Of a stretch of DNA of 64,000 bases, positions 18,085 through 26,200 are shown piece after piece. The position numbers were made by a program, and so were the translations under genes. Each line of letters starts with the position of its first letter. Position 1 is the first letter of the stretch. The notes beneath the pieces are model-generated. The model had not been told where the DNA came from, made no database searches, and worked only from the letters and a program-made list of their open reading frames with translations. Source of the stretch: Clostridia bacterium (GTDB taxonomy: Bacteria; Bacillota; Clostridia; UBA1381); assembly GCA_900751885.1 (NCBI GenBank), contig CAADTH010000045.1, forward strand, positions 124,001-188,000. Reading direction: 5' to 3'.

Positions 18085-19191
18085 TTACGCCCCTATTTCA
18101 TCAGTGACATTCCCGTCATAATCCAATAAATATAATTTGTTTTTGTAAGCACTTGCCAATCCGTTGCTGAGTCCCTGTATAGAGCCAAAGTATTTTTTGA
18201 TATTTATCTCTTCCACTCCACCGCCGTTCATATCATAGCGATATAGCTTAGAATCAACTTTATAATATATATCATTATTACAAGCAAATACCGAATAGCT
18301 TTGTCGATCGATTTGTGTAAGTTCGCGACGGCTTTTTCCATCTAAGCTTATTGTGAAAGAGCGATATTCAGAGTCTTGATATATAATCTGATCTTCCATA
18401 AATAAAAAATCACGTACTCCTCCGTCAATGAGTTTCTCCTGTTTTCCATCCACTAAAGATATTCTTATCAATTTATAGTATTTTTTATCTGAATTCAAAC
18501 TATTATCTGTTATGGTTGCATAAATATAATTTTTATAAATTTTGGCTTTATATATTTCATCACCACGCGATCCGATATCTATCTCGATCGAACGCTCTGA
18601 ATATTTTTCCGAATTTAATCTTTTTGTTAAAACACCGCCATCACTTAGTGTATAATTATATTTACCATTGATTAAAACTATATCGGTACTGCTTGGTATA
18701 TATGGTACTTTTTCAAACTCAGATGCCTTATCTAATATTCGATAGCAATCATTTTCATTGCCCGTACTCTCTTCATAATAAATTCCATTGTCTGCTACAG
18801 CAATCACACTTATTATACTGCTAGATATTTGTTCAGTGATTTTTGTTCTTTTATTCATTCTACACAATCCGAAATCTTCAAAATCAATATAATATATATA
18901 CGAACCGGTTTCATAAATAAAAGTGTTATCATATTTACTATTATTTACGCTTAGTCCTTCATCATAAATTTTTATATCATTAACACTAGAATAAACACGA
19001 AAAACATTGATGCTTGCGATAAAGAATAAAATCAAAATTGCCAGCATCATGATAAAGACTTTCTTTTTTGAATTATTTTTATAAGGATATATTACAGACG
19101 CCGCCTGAAACTGATTTTGCAGTTGATTTCCGCAGTAAACACAAAATTTTATTCCTTCTTTATTTTCTTTTCCGCACTGATTACAAAACAT
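18085..19191 (-). CDS. Zinc-ribbon membrane protein with propeller-like ectodomain
   Basis: 368 residues. An N-terminal zinc ribbon (CNQCG...CVYCG, residues 3-20), a basic linker and one membrane helix (about 44-62) precede 300 extracellular residues. These hold repeated short units such as YIYYIDFEDFGLCRMN, IYYKVDSKLYRYDMNG and KLYLLDYDG, resembling DUF5050/YWTD-type propeller blades. No catalytic residues are recognisable; a binding or sensing role is inferred. The start is ATG 19191 behind GGGAGAAGAGT. The same ribbon-helix-propeller plan recurs in the next gene, where a protease is added, suggesting common ancestry. Confidence 0.75.
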   Translation of the reverse strand: MFCNQCGKENKEGIKFCVYCGNQLQNQFQAASVIYPYKNNSKKKVFIMMLAILILFFIASINVFRVYSSVNDIKIYDEGLSVNNSKYDNTFIYETGSYIYYIDFEDFGLCRMNKRTKITEQISSSIISVIAVADNGIYYEESTGNENDCYRILDKASEFEKVPYIPSSTDIVLINGKYNYTLSDGGVLTKRLNSEKYSERSIEIDIGSRGDEIYKAKIYKNYIYATITDNSLNSDKKYYKLIRISLVDGKQEKLIDGGVRDFLFMEDQIIYQDSEYRSFTISLDGKSRRELTQIDRQSYSVFACNNDIYYKVDSKLYRYDMNGGGVEEINIKKYFGSIQGLSNGLASAYKNKLYLLDYDGNVTDEIGA

Positions 19192-19204
19192 ACTCTTCTC
19201 CCTC

Positions 19205-19765
19205 TTACTTTTCTTTTTGTATCGCGACAACTCCAAGCACAGCTGTCAATATGCTCAGCAGTATAATGCTGGGCATTCTTTCAACATAGGGATTCAAAAC
19301 CACTGTAATCGCTCCCATAAAGCTATCGCTTGTTGTTTGTTTGAAAAACAGGCTTGCAAGAATGATGATACATGTAGTCACTGCCATCGCAATCAGATTC
19401 TTATTTTTAGTTTTTTTTGAATAAAGGATAAAGTGTAATGCGCGGATAACTCCCCACATTCCTATTGCAAAATAGCAGGTGCAAAATGAAACAAATCCGA
19501 TTCCATCCTGCCGAAGCAACAAATCCGAAACCGTATTGACACTTGCTTTTAAGCAAACATTGAGTTGAAACAGTGCCAATACTGCAAATGATAAAATTGC
19601 CATCCAATGCAGCACCTTTGACACATCTATTTTAGATATGCTTGCCGCACTGCCTGCATTGTGTCCATTTATAGCAACGGCTGTTGCCTCCCCATTGTCA
19701 GCACCGCACTTTGTACAAAACCGCTCATTGTTTAACTCACTTCCACAATTGATACAAAATCTCAT
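19205..19765 (-). CDS. Zinc-ribbon protein with about four membrane helices
   Basis: 186 residues. The N-terminal ribbon CINCG...CTKCG is followed by a Gly/Ala linker and hydrophobic segments at about 52-72, 92-110, 122-142 and 165-182. No further motif is recognised. It lies within the same operon, 13 bases before the next gene and 40 bases after the previous one. Confidence 0.7.
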   Translation of the reverse strand: MRFCINCGSELNNERFCTKCGADNGEATAVAINGHNAGSAASISKIDVSKVLHWMAILSFAVLALFQLNVCLKASVNTVSDLLLRQDGIGFVSFCTCYFAIGMWGVIRALHFILYSKKTKNKNLIAMAVTTCIIILASLFFKQTTSDSFMGAITVVLNPYVERMPSIILLSILTAVLGVVAIQKEK

Positions 19766-19805
19766 AATCCTTCTCCTATCTCAAGGCTTTGCCTGAATGC
19801 TGCCT

Positions 19806-20231
19806 CTAGTCCTGTGTTTGTATTGGTTTCCCGCATCGGGCACAAAACTTTGCGGTATCTTTATTGATATAGCCACACTCGCATTGGATTCCATTTTGGA
19901 CTGGCGGCGGCGTTATCGGCTGTGTATATTGTACCGTCTGTATTTTTGCCTCCTCAAGCATTTGGAGCTGTTGTTTCAGCTGTATTATTTGTTGCTCGCG
20001 TCCCGCTATTTCATTACATAGTTCAACACACTGCTCTATCTGAATTTCTCCGCTTGTCTGCAGGTGATAGATTTGTGTGCCCATGCTATGTAGCAAATGA
20101 TTTTTTTCCTGTTGTGCATCTTCAATCTGCGTATTTAATTTTGCCTTTTCAACTAACATCTTTGAGCCTTCGCTCACTGTATTTACCCCTTTGCTTACGC
20201 CTACCACCAGCTTATCCAAAAAACCTGCCAT
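19806..20231 (-). CDS. Coiled-coil protein with C-terminal zinc ribbon
   Basis: 141 residues. An amphipathic start (MAGFLDKLVVGVSKGVNTVSE) leads to a coiled coil (about 28-95, IEDAQQEKNHLLHSM...REQQIIQLKQQLQMLEEAK), a Pro-rich linker and a zinc ribbon CECGYINKDTAKFCARCG. It is soluble. In operon context it could be a cytoplasmic scaffold linking the membrane zinc-ribbon proteins; that is inference. Confidence 0.75.
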   Translation of the reverse strand: MAGFLDKLVVGVSKGVNTVSEGSKMLVEKAKLNTQIEDAQQEKNHLLHSMGTQIYHLQTSGEIQIEQCVELCNEIAGREQQIIQLKQQLQMLEEAKIQTVQYTQPITPPPVQNGIQCECGYINKDTAKFCARCGKPIQTQD

Positions 20232-20281
20232 TTTACATTCCCCCTATTTATTTTTTAATATAAGTAACATACAAAAACCCA

Positions 20282-20659
20282 CTACTGCCGTTTGTATGCA
20301 GTAAATTGATTCCATGATAAAATAGCCAAGATAGCATATACTGCAATATTCAAAAGGAAGCTTGTGTTAAATGAATACATGATAATACTGAACAGATTGC
20401 TGCATGCTCTCAGCCCAAAAGCCACCCCCAACGCTAACATATCATTTTTACTGAAGCTCAGCACAAGCCCCATGATGTAAATGAAGTATAAGATTGGACC
20501 TACAATTCCCACAATGACACTGAGAACGGTAAATTGGCACAACAGCAAATAGATTGGATAAATCAATACCAATATGCGTGAAATTTGTAAACCGATCAGC
20601 ATGATATCTTTGCTTTTAAAATAGTCATTCAATACCTTTTGTACATCTGATAATTTCAT
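20282..20659 (-). CDS. Small membrane protein, first gene of the switch-controlled operon
   Basis: 125 residues with hydrophobic segments at about 19-42, 45-68, 74-90 and 98-115 and a final YKRQ. It has no zinc ribbon and no recognised family. GAGGAAGTAAC precedes the ATG. It is the first gene reached by transcription coming from the invertible promoter region, 172 bases from the left inverted repeat. The 170 bases between contain no convincing promoter: one TTGACA has no -10 at a proper distance. Confidence 0.7.
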   Translation of the reverse strand: MKLSDVQKVLNDYFKSKDIMLIGLQISRILVLIYPIYLLLCQFTVLSVIVGIVGPILYFIYIMGLVLSFSKNDMLALGVAFGLRACSNLFSIIMYSFNTSFLLNIAVYAILAILSWNQFTAYKRQ

Positions 20660-20816
20660 GTTACTTCCTCTTTTCTATAAGATTCTTTCGTTTCATTTTA
20701 AACCATCCATCGTTTTATATGCTTTGTTCATCGTTTTCGTACATCTGCCGTTTTTTTTATTTTATGCGTTCTGGCTGTACCCGACCGTTCTTATGTCAAT
20801 CTTCTACATCCTATTT

Positions 20817-20862
20817 AAAAAAATAAGAATCACCACATAATTTACATTATGTGGTGATTCTT
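20817..20862 (-). terminator. Strong leftward terminator built on the left inversion site
   Basis: A perfect 17-bp stem (20825-20841 with 20846-20862, loop TTAC) is followed on the minus strand by TATTTTTTTAAA. Its inner half is the recombination site and its outer half is flanking DNA, so inversion would break the outer pairing. It insulates the zinc-ribbon operon from leftward transcription in the present orientation. Confidence 0.7.
20832..20855 (+). repeat. Left inverted repeat of the invertible promoter
   Basis: 24 bp identical to the reverse complement of 21070-21093. Ten-bp arms ACCACATAAT and ATTATGTGGT flank an asymmetric TTAC centre, the form expected for a tyrosine-recombinase site. 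The asymmetric centre gives the site a direction, opposite to that of its partner. Confidence 0.85.
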
Positions 20863-21006
20863 ATCGGATTTTATGATAAACAACGAATTCTTTTCTTTTA
20901 ATAAACAAAAAACCCACTGCATTTAGACCGATAGATACCTTAAAAATCCATCGGTCTGTTTCTGCTTACATTTTTTTCAACATTTTTCTTAATTTTTTAA
21001 AGTCTA

Positions 21007-21034
21007 TTGACAAACCCTTTTTTTCGACTATAAT
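21007..21034 (+). promoter_or_regulatory. Strong promoter inside the invertible segment
   Basis: TTGACA (21007-21012), a 16-base spacer and TATAAT (21029-21034), both perfect hexamers. No gene follows on the plus strand: transcription from about 21041 meets the right repeat and then the antisense strand of the recombinase. Confidence 0.8.
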
Positions 21035-21069
21035 ATGTATAGAGAGAACTAAGAAGAATCATCAAATAA

Positions 21070-21093
21070 ACCACATAATGTAAATTATGTGGT
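21070..21093 (-). repeat. Right inverted repeat of the invertible promoter
   Basis: The exact reverse complement of 20832-20855, with centre GTAA on the plus strand. Local flanks extend it to a 16-bp hairpin (21064-21099). No T run follows on the plus strand, so it is at best a weak rightward terminator. Confidence 0.85.
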
Positions 21094-21100
21094 TTATTTG

Positions 21101-21940
21101 TTAGCACTGCAACAAGCCTAATTTCTGTATTTGTTTTCTGTGAACCTCTCCTGTTTCCATTGTATATATCCGTGTTGTATTTATATTGCTATGTCCAAGT
21201 ATATCTGCAAGGCGTATAATATCCCTTTGGGCTGAATAATATGTCCGGGCAAATAGATGTCTGAAGTTATGTGGAAATACCTTGTTTTTGTCTACCCCTG
21301 CGTCAGCACATAGCTTTTTCATGTCACTCCAAATATTTGACCGATCCATAGGCTTTCCTGATTTTGTTATAAACACCGCTCCGCTGGTAATTCTTCGCTC
21401 TCTGACATATTTTTTGAGCAGCTGACAAAGCTGTTTGGGCAATATTACAATTCTCATTTTGCCTTTACAATTTATAGTTGCCTGTCCAGCCTTCACCGCT
21501 TCCACTGTAATAAATCTAAGTTCCGATACTCTGATTCCTGTTGAACAAATGGTCTGCATTAAATAATATAACCTTTTGTTGTTTTTATCCAAAGCTGCCC
21601 TTAGCAGTCTTTGATATTCTGCCTTTGTCATCTCTTTTTCCTTGGCAGCAAATATTTGTCTTTGAATCTTTACCGCTTTCACCTTGCAGTCCGTCCACCC
21701 AACAAATTCCAAAAAACGATTCAGCGATGAAAGAATTGCGTTAACGCTTGCGGGAGCATACTTTCCTATGATAATTTGCTTGTACTCCAACATTAAGCTC
21801 TTATCCACCTCTCTGTCTAAGCACCATTGTCCAAATACCGTTACATCATGGATATATTTATTCAATGTAGAAATGGATTTTTCCTCGAACTTTAAATATT
21901 CTCTAAACTCATCAATTCTTTTTACTGTTATTTTTCTCAT
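21101..21940 (-). CDS. Tyrosine recombinase, likely invertase of the adjacent promoter switch
   Basis: 279 residues. An N-terminal SAM-like core-binding domain (about 8-90) precedes a catalytic domain with the complete set of residues: Arg in STGIRVSEL, Lys in CKGKMR, HNFRH (His, Arg), ILGHSNINTTRIY (His and Tyr nucleophile). The size and compact build match XerC/D and RecV-like invertases rather than large phage integrases. AAGGAG lies nine bases before ATG 21940. The two inverted sites lie directly downstream, which makes it the obvious enzyme of the switch. No phage or conjugation genes are nearby. Whether it acts alone or with a host factor is unknown. Confidence 0.9.
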   Translation of the reverse strand: MRKITVKRIDEFREYLKFEEKSISTLNKYIHDVTVFGQWCLDREVDKSLMLEYKQIIIGKYAPASVNAILSSLNRFLEFVGWTDCKVKAVKIQRQIFAAKEKEMTKAEYQRLLRAALDKNNKRLYYLMQTICSTGIRVSELRFITVEAVKAGQATINCKGKMRIVILPKQLCQLLKKYVRERRITSGAVFITKSGKPMDRSNIWSDMKKLCADAGVDKNKVFPHNFRHLFARTYYSAQRDIIRLADILGHSNINTTRIYTMETGEVHRKQIQKLGLLQC

Positions 21941-22108
21941 GCTTGCCAACTCCTTTTCTATAGTTTATCACGAATGAAAAAATATATTAGGAGTCTGTTT
22001 ACAGTTTTTTATGTAATATGCCTTAACAGGAAAAAGCCGCTGGTATTTTCCATAAATCCTTCATTGATTCCAAACAGCAGCACCCTCTGACAATAAAATC
22101 TGATTATA

Positions 22109-22753
22109 TTAATTTCTAACTAAAGTATATGTGTTACATTCCCCCTCGGGTGCTGAATTGAAATAGCTGGTATGATTGCATTCATATTTGACAGCATATG
22201 TAATACCACCGCCGCCATCTTTTATGCCTTTTATCTGAACTGTACCGGTAGTTGGCACTTTAAATTCCCGGGGTTTGTTTTTTATCATAAAAGCATTTCC
22301 AATAGGAGCACCATCAACTAAAATCTGAACATAATCTCCGTCTTCTGCCGCATAATCCCAAATCCAAACTTTCGACTCATCCGATACGCTATCGTGAGTG
22401 ACCGTGTAGTCCTGTACACCTATCGTTTCATCTGACAGCATCAGTGTGGTGCCGGCAGATAATGAGGTAGAAATTTTTTCTCTAATAGCCTGCTTTGCCG
22501 CATCGGAAGTATTGATCGAAGGTGTAGTGCTGATGAAAAACATCGTTACCATTGATGCAATAATCAGGACAATTCCTGTAGTCTTTATCCATTTATCAAA
22601 CGAGATTTTTCTATTTGTCTTTGGATTTTCTTCAGGCGGAGTTTGATTATTTTGAGTTGACTGAACAGATTCATTGTTCGCTTGTTCAGAAGTGTACAGT
22701 GTATTCATAGCTTCATTGATTGAATCCTGTGAGTCTTTTTTTCTATTATTCAT
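22109..22753 (-). CDS. Single-pass membrane protein, partner of the multi-AAA protein
   Basis: 214 residues. A Gln/Asn/Ser-rich cytoplasmic start (1-48) and one membrane helix (about 59-76) precede a 135-residue exterior domain with two late cysteines (YECNHTSY...EGECNTYTLV) that could form a disulfide. The exterior domain carries beta-rich motifs such as DYVQILVDGAPIGNAFMIKNKPREFKVPTTGTVQIKG-like strands. No family assigned. It lies five bases after the preceding membrane gene, so it is the third gene of that operon; a 160-base gap separates it from the recombinase. Confidence 0.65.
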   Translation of the reverse strand: MNNRKKDSQDSINEAMNTLYTSEQANNESVQSTQNNQTPPEENPKTNRKISFDKWIKTTGIVLIIASMVTMFFISTTPSINTSDAAKQAIREKISTSLSAGTTLMLSDETIGVQDYTVTHDSVSDESKVWIWDYAAEDGDYVQILVDGAPIGNAFMIKNKPREFKVPTTGTVQIKGIKDGGGGITYAVKYECNHTSYFNSAPEGECNTYTLVRN

Positions 22754-22758
22754 AAAAC

Positions 22759-23208
22759 TTACTCCTTCATGTATTTCAATGGTTTCATTTTAAAATACAT
22801 GCACATGGCAATCCGGCACACAACCATTTGAACAATCATTAATATACAAAACAATCTGTGTCTTGCTTCACTCTGGACTTCATAGCCATAATTTAAAATC
22901 GCAATTCCTACTACTATGATGAGAATGTCTAATAGAAGCGTCACAACATATGAATATAACCAGGGAAGCTTTTTGAAGCATTTCCTAAAACATGGCACAA
23001 GCATAGTGATAGAGGCCATTATTCCAAGTGCACCAAACAATGAAAATCCCGCAGTGTTACTAGCGAAACCAGAAGTAAGTATTGTATTCATATCTATCAA
23101 CAACCCGAATGGTATGAAAAAAAGTTCCAATATTAAAGGAAAAACTATTCCTATAAACCATAAAATGGAAACCAGATTTGATATGGCATTTTTAAACCCA
23201 TTTTTCAT
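22759..23208 (-). CDS. Polytopic membrane protein in the multi-AAA operon
   Basis: 149 residues with hydrophobic segments at about 10-35, 50-72, 83-103 and 112-135. No family is recognised. Its ATG overlaps the stop of the AAA gene (GTATGA) and GGAGG lies seven bases before it, so the two are translationally coupled. Co-expression with a large AAA+ protein suggests the ATPase works at the membrane. Confidence 0.7.
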   Translation of the reverse strand: MKNGFKNAISNLVSILWFIGIVFPLILELFFIPFGLLIDMNTILTSGFASNTAGFSLFGALGIMASITMLVPCFRKCFKKLPWLYSYVVTLLLDILIIVVGIAILNYGYEVQSEARHRLFCILMIVQMVVCRIAMCMYFKMKPLKYMKE

Positions 23209-26200
23209 ACCGAAACCTCCTTAATATCTTCGGCTGTTATTGTGATTAGCTCTTCTTTTGTCAAATCATTGTCCTTACTTAATCTAAGTGCCTGATTATC
23301 TACTGATTTTTCAAATACATTTCTAACAAATCGACCGTTTCCAAACTGAGGATTCTGTTTTGCCGTCTCGAACAGATTATAAAGACTTTGCTTTGCCTGG
23401 GTATCAATCATATAGCCTTTAGAATTGTATTGTTTTTCCGCGATTTGAATCAATTCCTTTATGGTATAATCAGGAAACTCAATTATATTTGCAAACCTGG
23501 ATTTTAGTCCCGCATTTTTTAACAGGAAATTGTCCATATCATTGCTGTATCCAGCTAAAATAACAACCAATCTATCCCTATTATCATCCATCAATTTAAC
23601 CAGTGTGTCAATGGCTTCTCTGCCAAAATCATTTTCGCCACCTTGTATCAGCGAATAGGCTTCATCAATGAATAAAACACCATCTAATGCACTTTGTACT
23701 ATCTGTGTGGTTTTTATTGCCGTTTGACCAACATATCCTGCTACAAGCCCTGCTCTGTCTGTCTCGACTAATTTGTTGGCTCTGATAACCCCCATATGAT
23801 ACAACATATTAGCAACTGTTCTTGCCATCATGGTTTTACCCGTCCCAGGATTGCCCTTGAAAATCATGTGCCTCGTTTGTGTTTCATCTACTTGTAATCC
23901 TAGTTTTCTTCGTTCTTCTTGCATCCTAAGCCGGGCATTCAGACTTCTCATGTAATTTTTAACAACTTCTAAGCCAATCACATTTTCAAACTCTTTTTCT
24001 ATGTCGAATCTTATATTATCAGCTTTTTTCACAACAATATCTTCAGGTAGAATAACATTCATTTCGTTTGATGCAACATCTGATATTGCAATTCTCGACG
24101 ATTGATTTCTTACAAGTTCATCAATATAATTTCGAATCATTCTTCCGTTGCCTGAGTGCACGTTTGAATGTTTCTGAAGATTATGAATCTGTTCCTTGAA
24201 AAGATTGACACTTGCATCTGTGAATACAAATCCCCTGCTCTCAATCATCTTCAAGCCAATTTGAAATAATTCATCAACTGAATAGTCTGGAAAATTGATT
24301 CTAAGAGGGAATCGGGATTCCAAGCCTGAATTTGCTTTTAAAAAATCTTTCATTTCTTTTTCATATCCAGCCAGTATAACCAATATTTCGCCTCGATAAT
24401 CCTCAATCAGCTTAATGAGAGTGTCAATGGCTTCTTGACCAAAACTACTGCCATCGTTTGTTATCGCGTAGGCTTCATCTATGAACAAAACCCCACCCAA
24501 AGCCTTTTGAAATATCTCTTCTGTTTTTCTGGCAGTTTGCCCAACATATTCTGCTACTAAACCACGTTTATTGGTTTCAACTAAATGACCTGATTTTAAA
24601 ATGCCCATCTGTTTGAACATATCGGCAACAACTCTGGCAATTGTTGTTTTACCTGTCCCAGGATTGCCAGAGAATATCATATTCAACGACTGGGTGGTAT
24701 CCACTTTAAGGTCAGCCTTTCTACGCTTTTCCTGAGCAATAAGCAGCTTATGTTGTGTTCTGACAAAATCCTTAACTTTAGATAAACCAATTATTTTTGA
24801 CAACTCCGTTTCCAAATCAAAGTTGTTTGTTTCATCGAATTCAAAATCGGCTTTTGTTAATAATTCTAAATCAACAGTATGATCTTGGACAATACGCCTA
24901 GACTGCTTTAAAATAGCTGCTTCAACCATATTTCTCACCAATCTGCCATTACCATTGTCATTTTTACCCTTTATTTGAGATTTCTCAAATAATTTTAACA
25001 AGCCATCTTCGCATTCGCTATCAATACGATATCCTTTATTTCTTGCAGTAATTAAAGAGATATGATACAGTTCTGACGGCGTATAATCCTCGAAGTTTAT
25101 CCTATTGGGAAATCTTGATTTTAAACCGGGATTTGCTTTCAAGAGTTCTCCTATTTCCTTTTCATAACCAGCCAAAATGACAACTAAATCATCACGGTTG
25201 TCTTCCATACCTTTAACAAGTGCATCAACTGCTTCAAGTCCAAAAATATCATTTTTATCTCTGTACAAGGAATATGCTTCATCAATCAATAGGACACCGC
25301 CAATACTGCTGCGAATCACTTGAGCTGTAAGCTGTGCCGTCTGACCAATATATTGCCCCACCAAATCGGCTCTTGTAACCTCCCTGAGTTGCCCGGAAGA
25401 AAGAACACCGATCGCTTTTAAATATTTTGCTACCATACGTGCAATCATTGTTTTACCTGTACCCGGATTACCGGTAAATATCATATGCATGGAGACATCC
25501 GCAGCTTTAAGCCCTTGTACTCGTCTAAGCTCTTGAACCTTTAAATTTTCTTCAATGTTCAGCACATAATCTTTGACACTTTTAAGACCAATAACAGTAT
25601 TGAGCTCTGTTTTTATCTTATCAGCTGCAACAGAATCATACTTTTTCACAAAATCCGATAAAGCTATCTCTTGGTTATTGATTGTTGCCACAAAGCAGTT
25701 ATTATATGAAAGAAAAACTGATTCTTCTGACTGTGTTTGATTTCTCAAACGATATTCAGATAAAGCCTTATAAATTTCGTTTTCTATATAATCTTCCAGT
25801 CCTTTAATTCCTGTTTTGGTATGAAAGGATGATTTGATTTTATCATTGAAGGCAGAATCTGTAGCTATATTCATTTTCAAATACTGTTTGCATTTATTTA
25901 TAAAACGAGCAATCAACATATGAGTGATAGAAGCTATTTCTTGCTCCTTAAAATTCTGCATCAAAATGATATCACCAATGCATTTTGTAAAAGCAGTGCC
26001 AAATGTTTCAGAAATCTGATTTTCTCCTTTTTCTGAAATAAATATAAAAAATTTACCGTTACAATGAAGTACATCAATAGAATTTGTTAACAAAGCTCCT
26101 GTTGCTTCAACCAGCATGTTATTCTGAAGCGCATATCTTTTATTCAAATTATATGTTCCGTCTTGGAGCAATCGGGAAATAATCTCCAAATTATTACTAT

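Larger units (their letters stand above)
20832..21093. mobile_element. Invertible promoter segment (phase-variation switch)
   Basis: A 262-bp unit: two 24-bp sites in inverted orientation enclose 214 bp carrying a near-consensus promoter (21007-21034) and an inner inverted repeat (AGACCGAT...ATCGGTCT, 20925-20957). It lies 7 bases from the stop of a complete tyrosine recombinase gene. Recombination between such sites inverts the DNA between them. As assembled, the promoter points right, antisense to the recombinase; flipped, it would point left at the operon starting at 20659. Architecture matches switches known in Clostridioides difficile and Bacteroides. Inversion itself is not observed here. 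Confidence 0.8.

Noticed and set aside
21064..21100. Right inversion site as an ordinary recombinase terminator
   Set aside because: On the minus strand it does follow the recombinase stop, but there is no T run after it, and the exact inverted 24-bp copy 240 bp away needs the recombination explanation.
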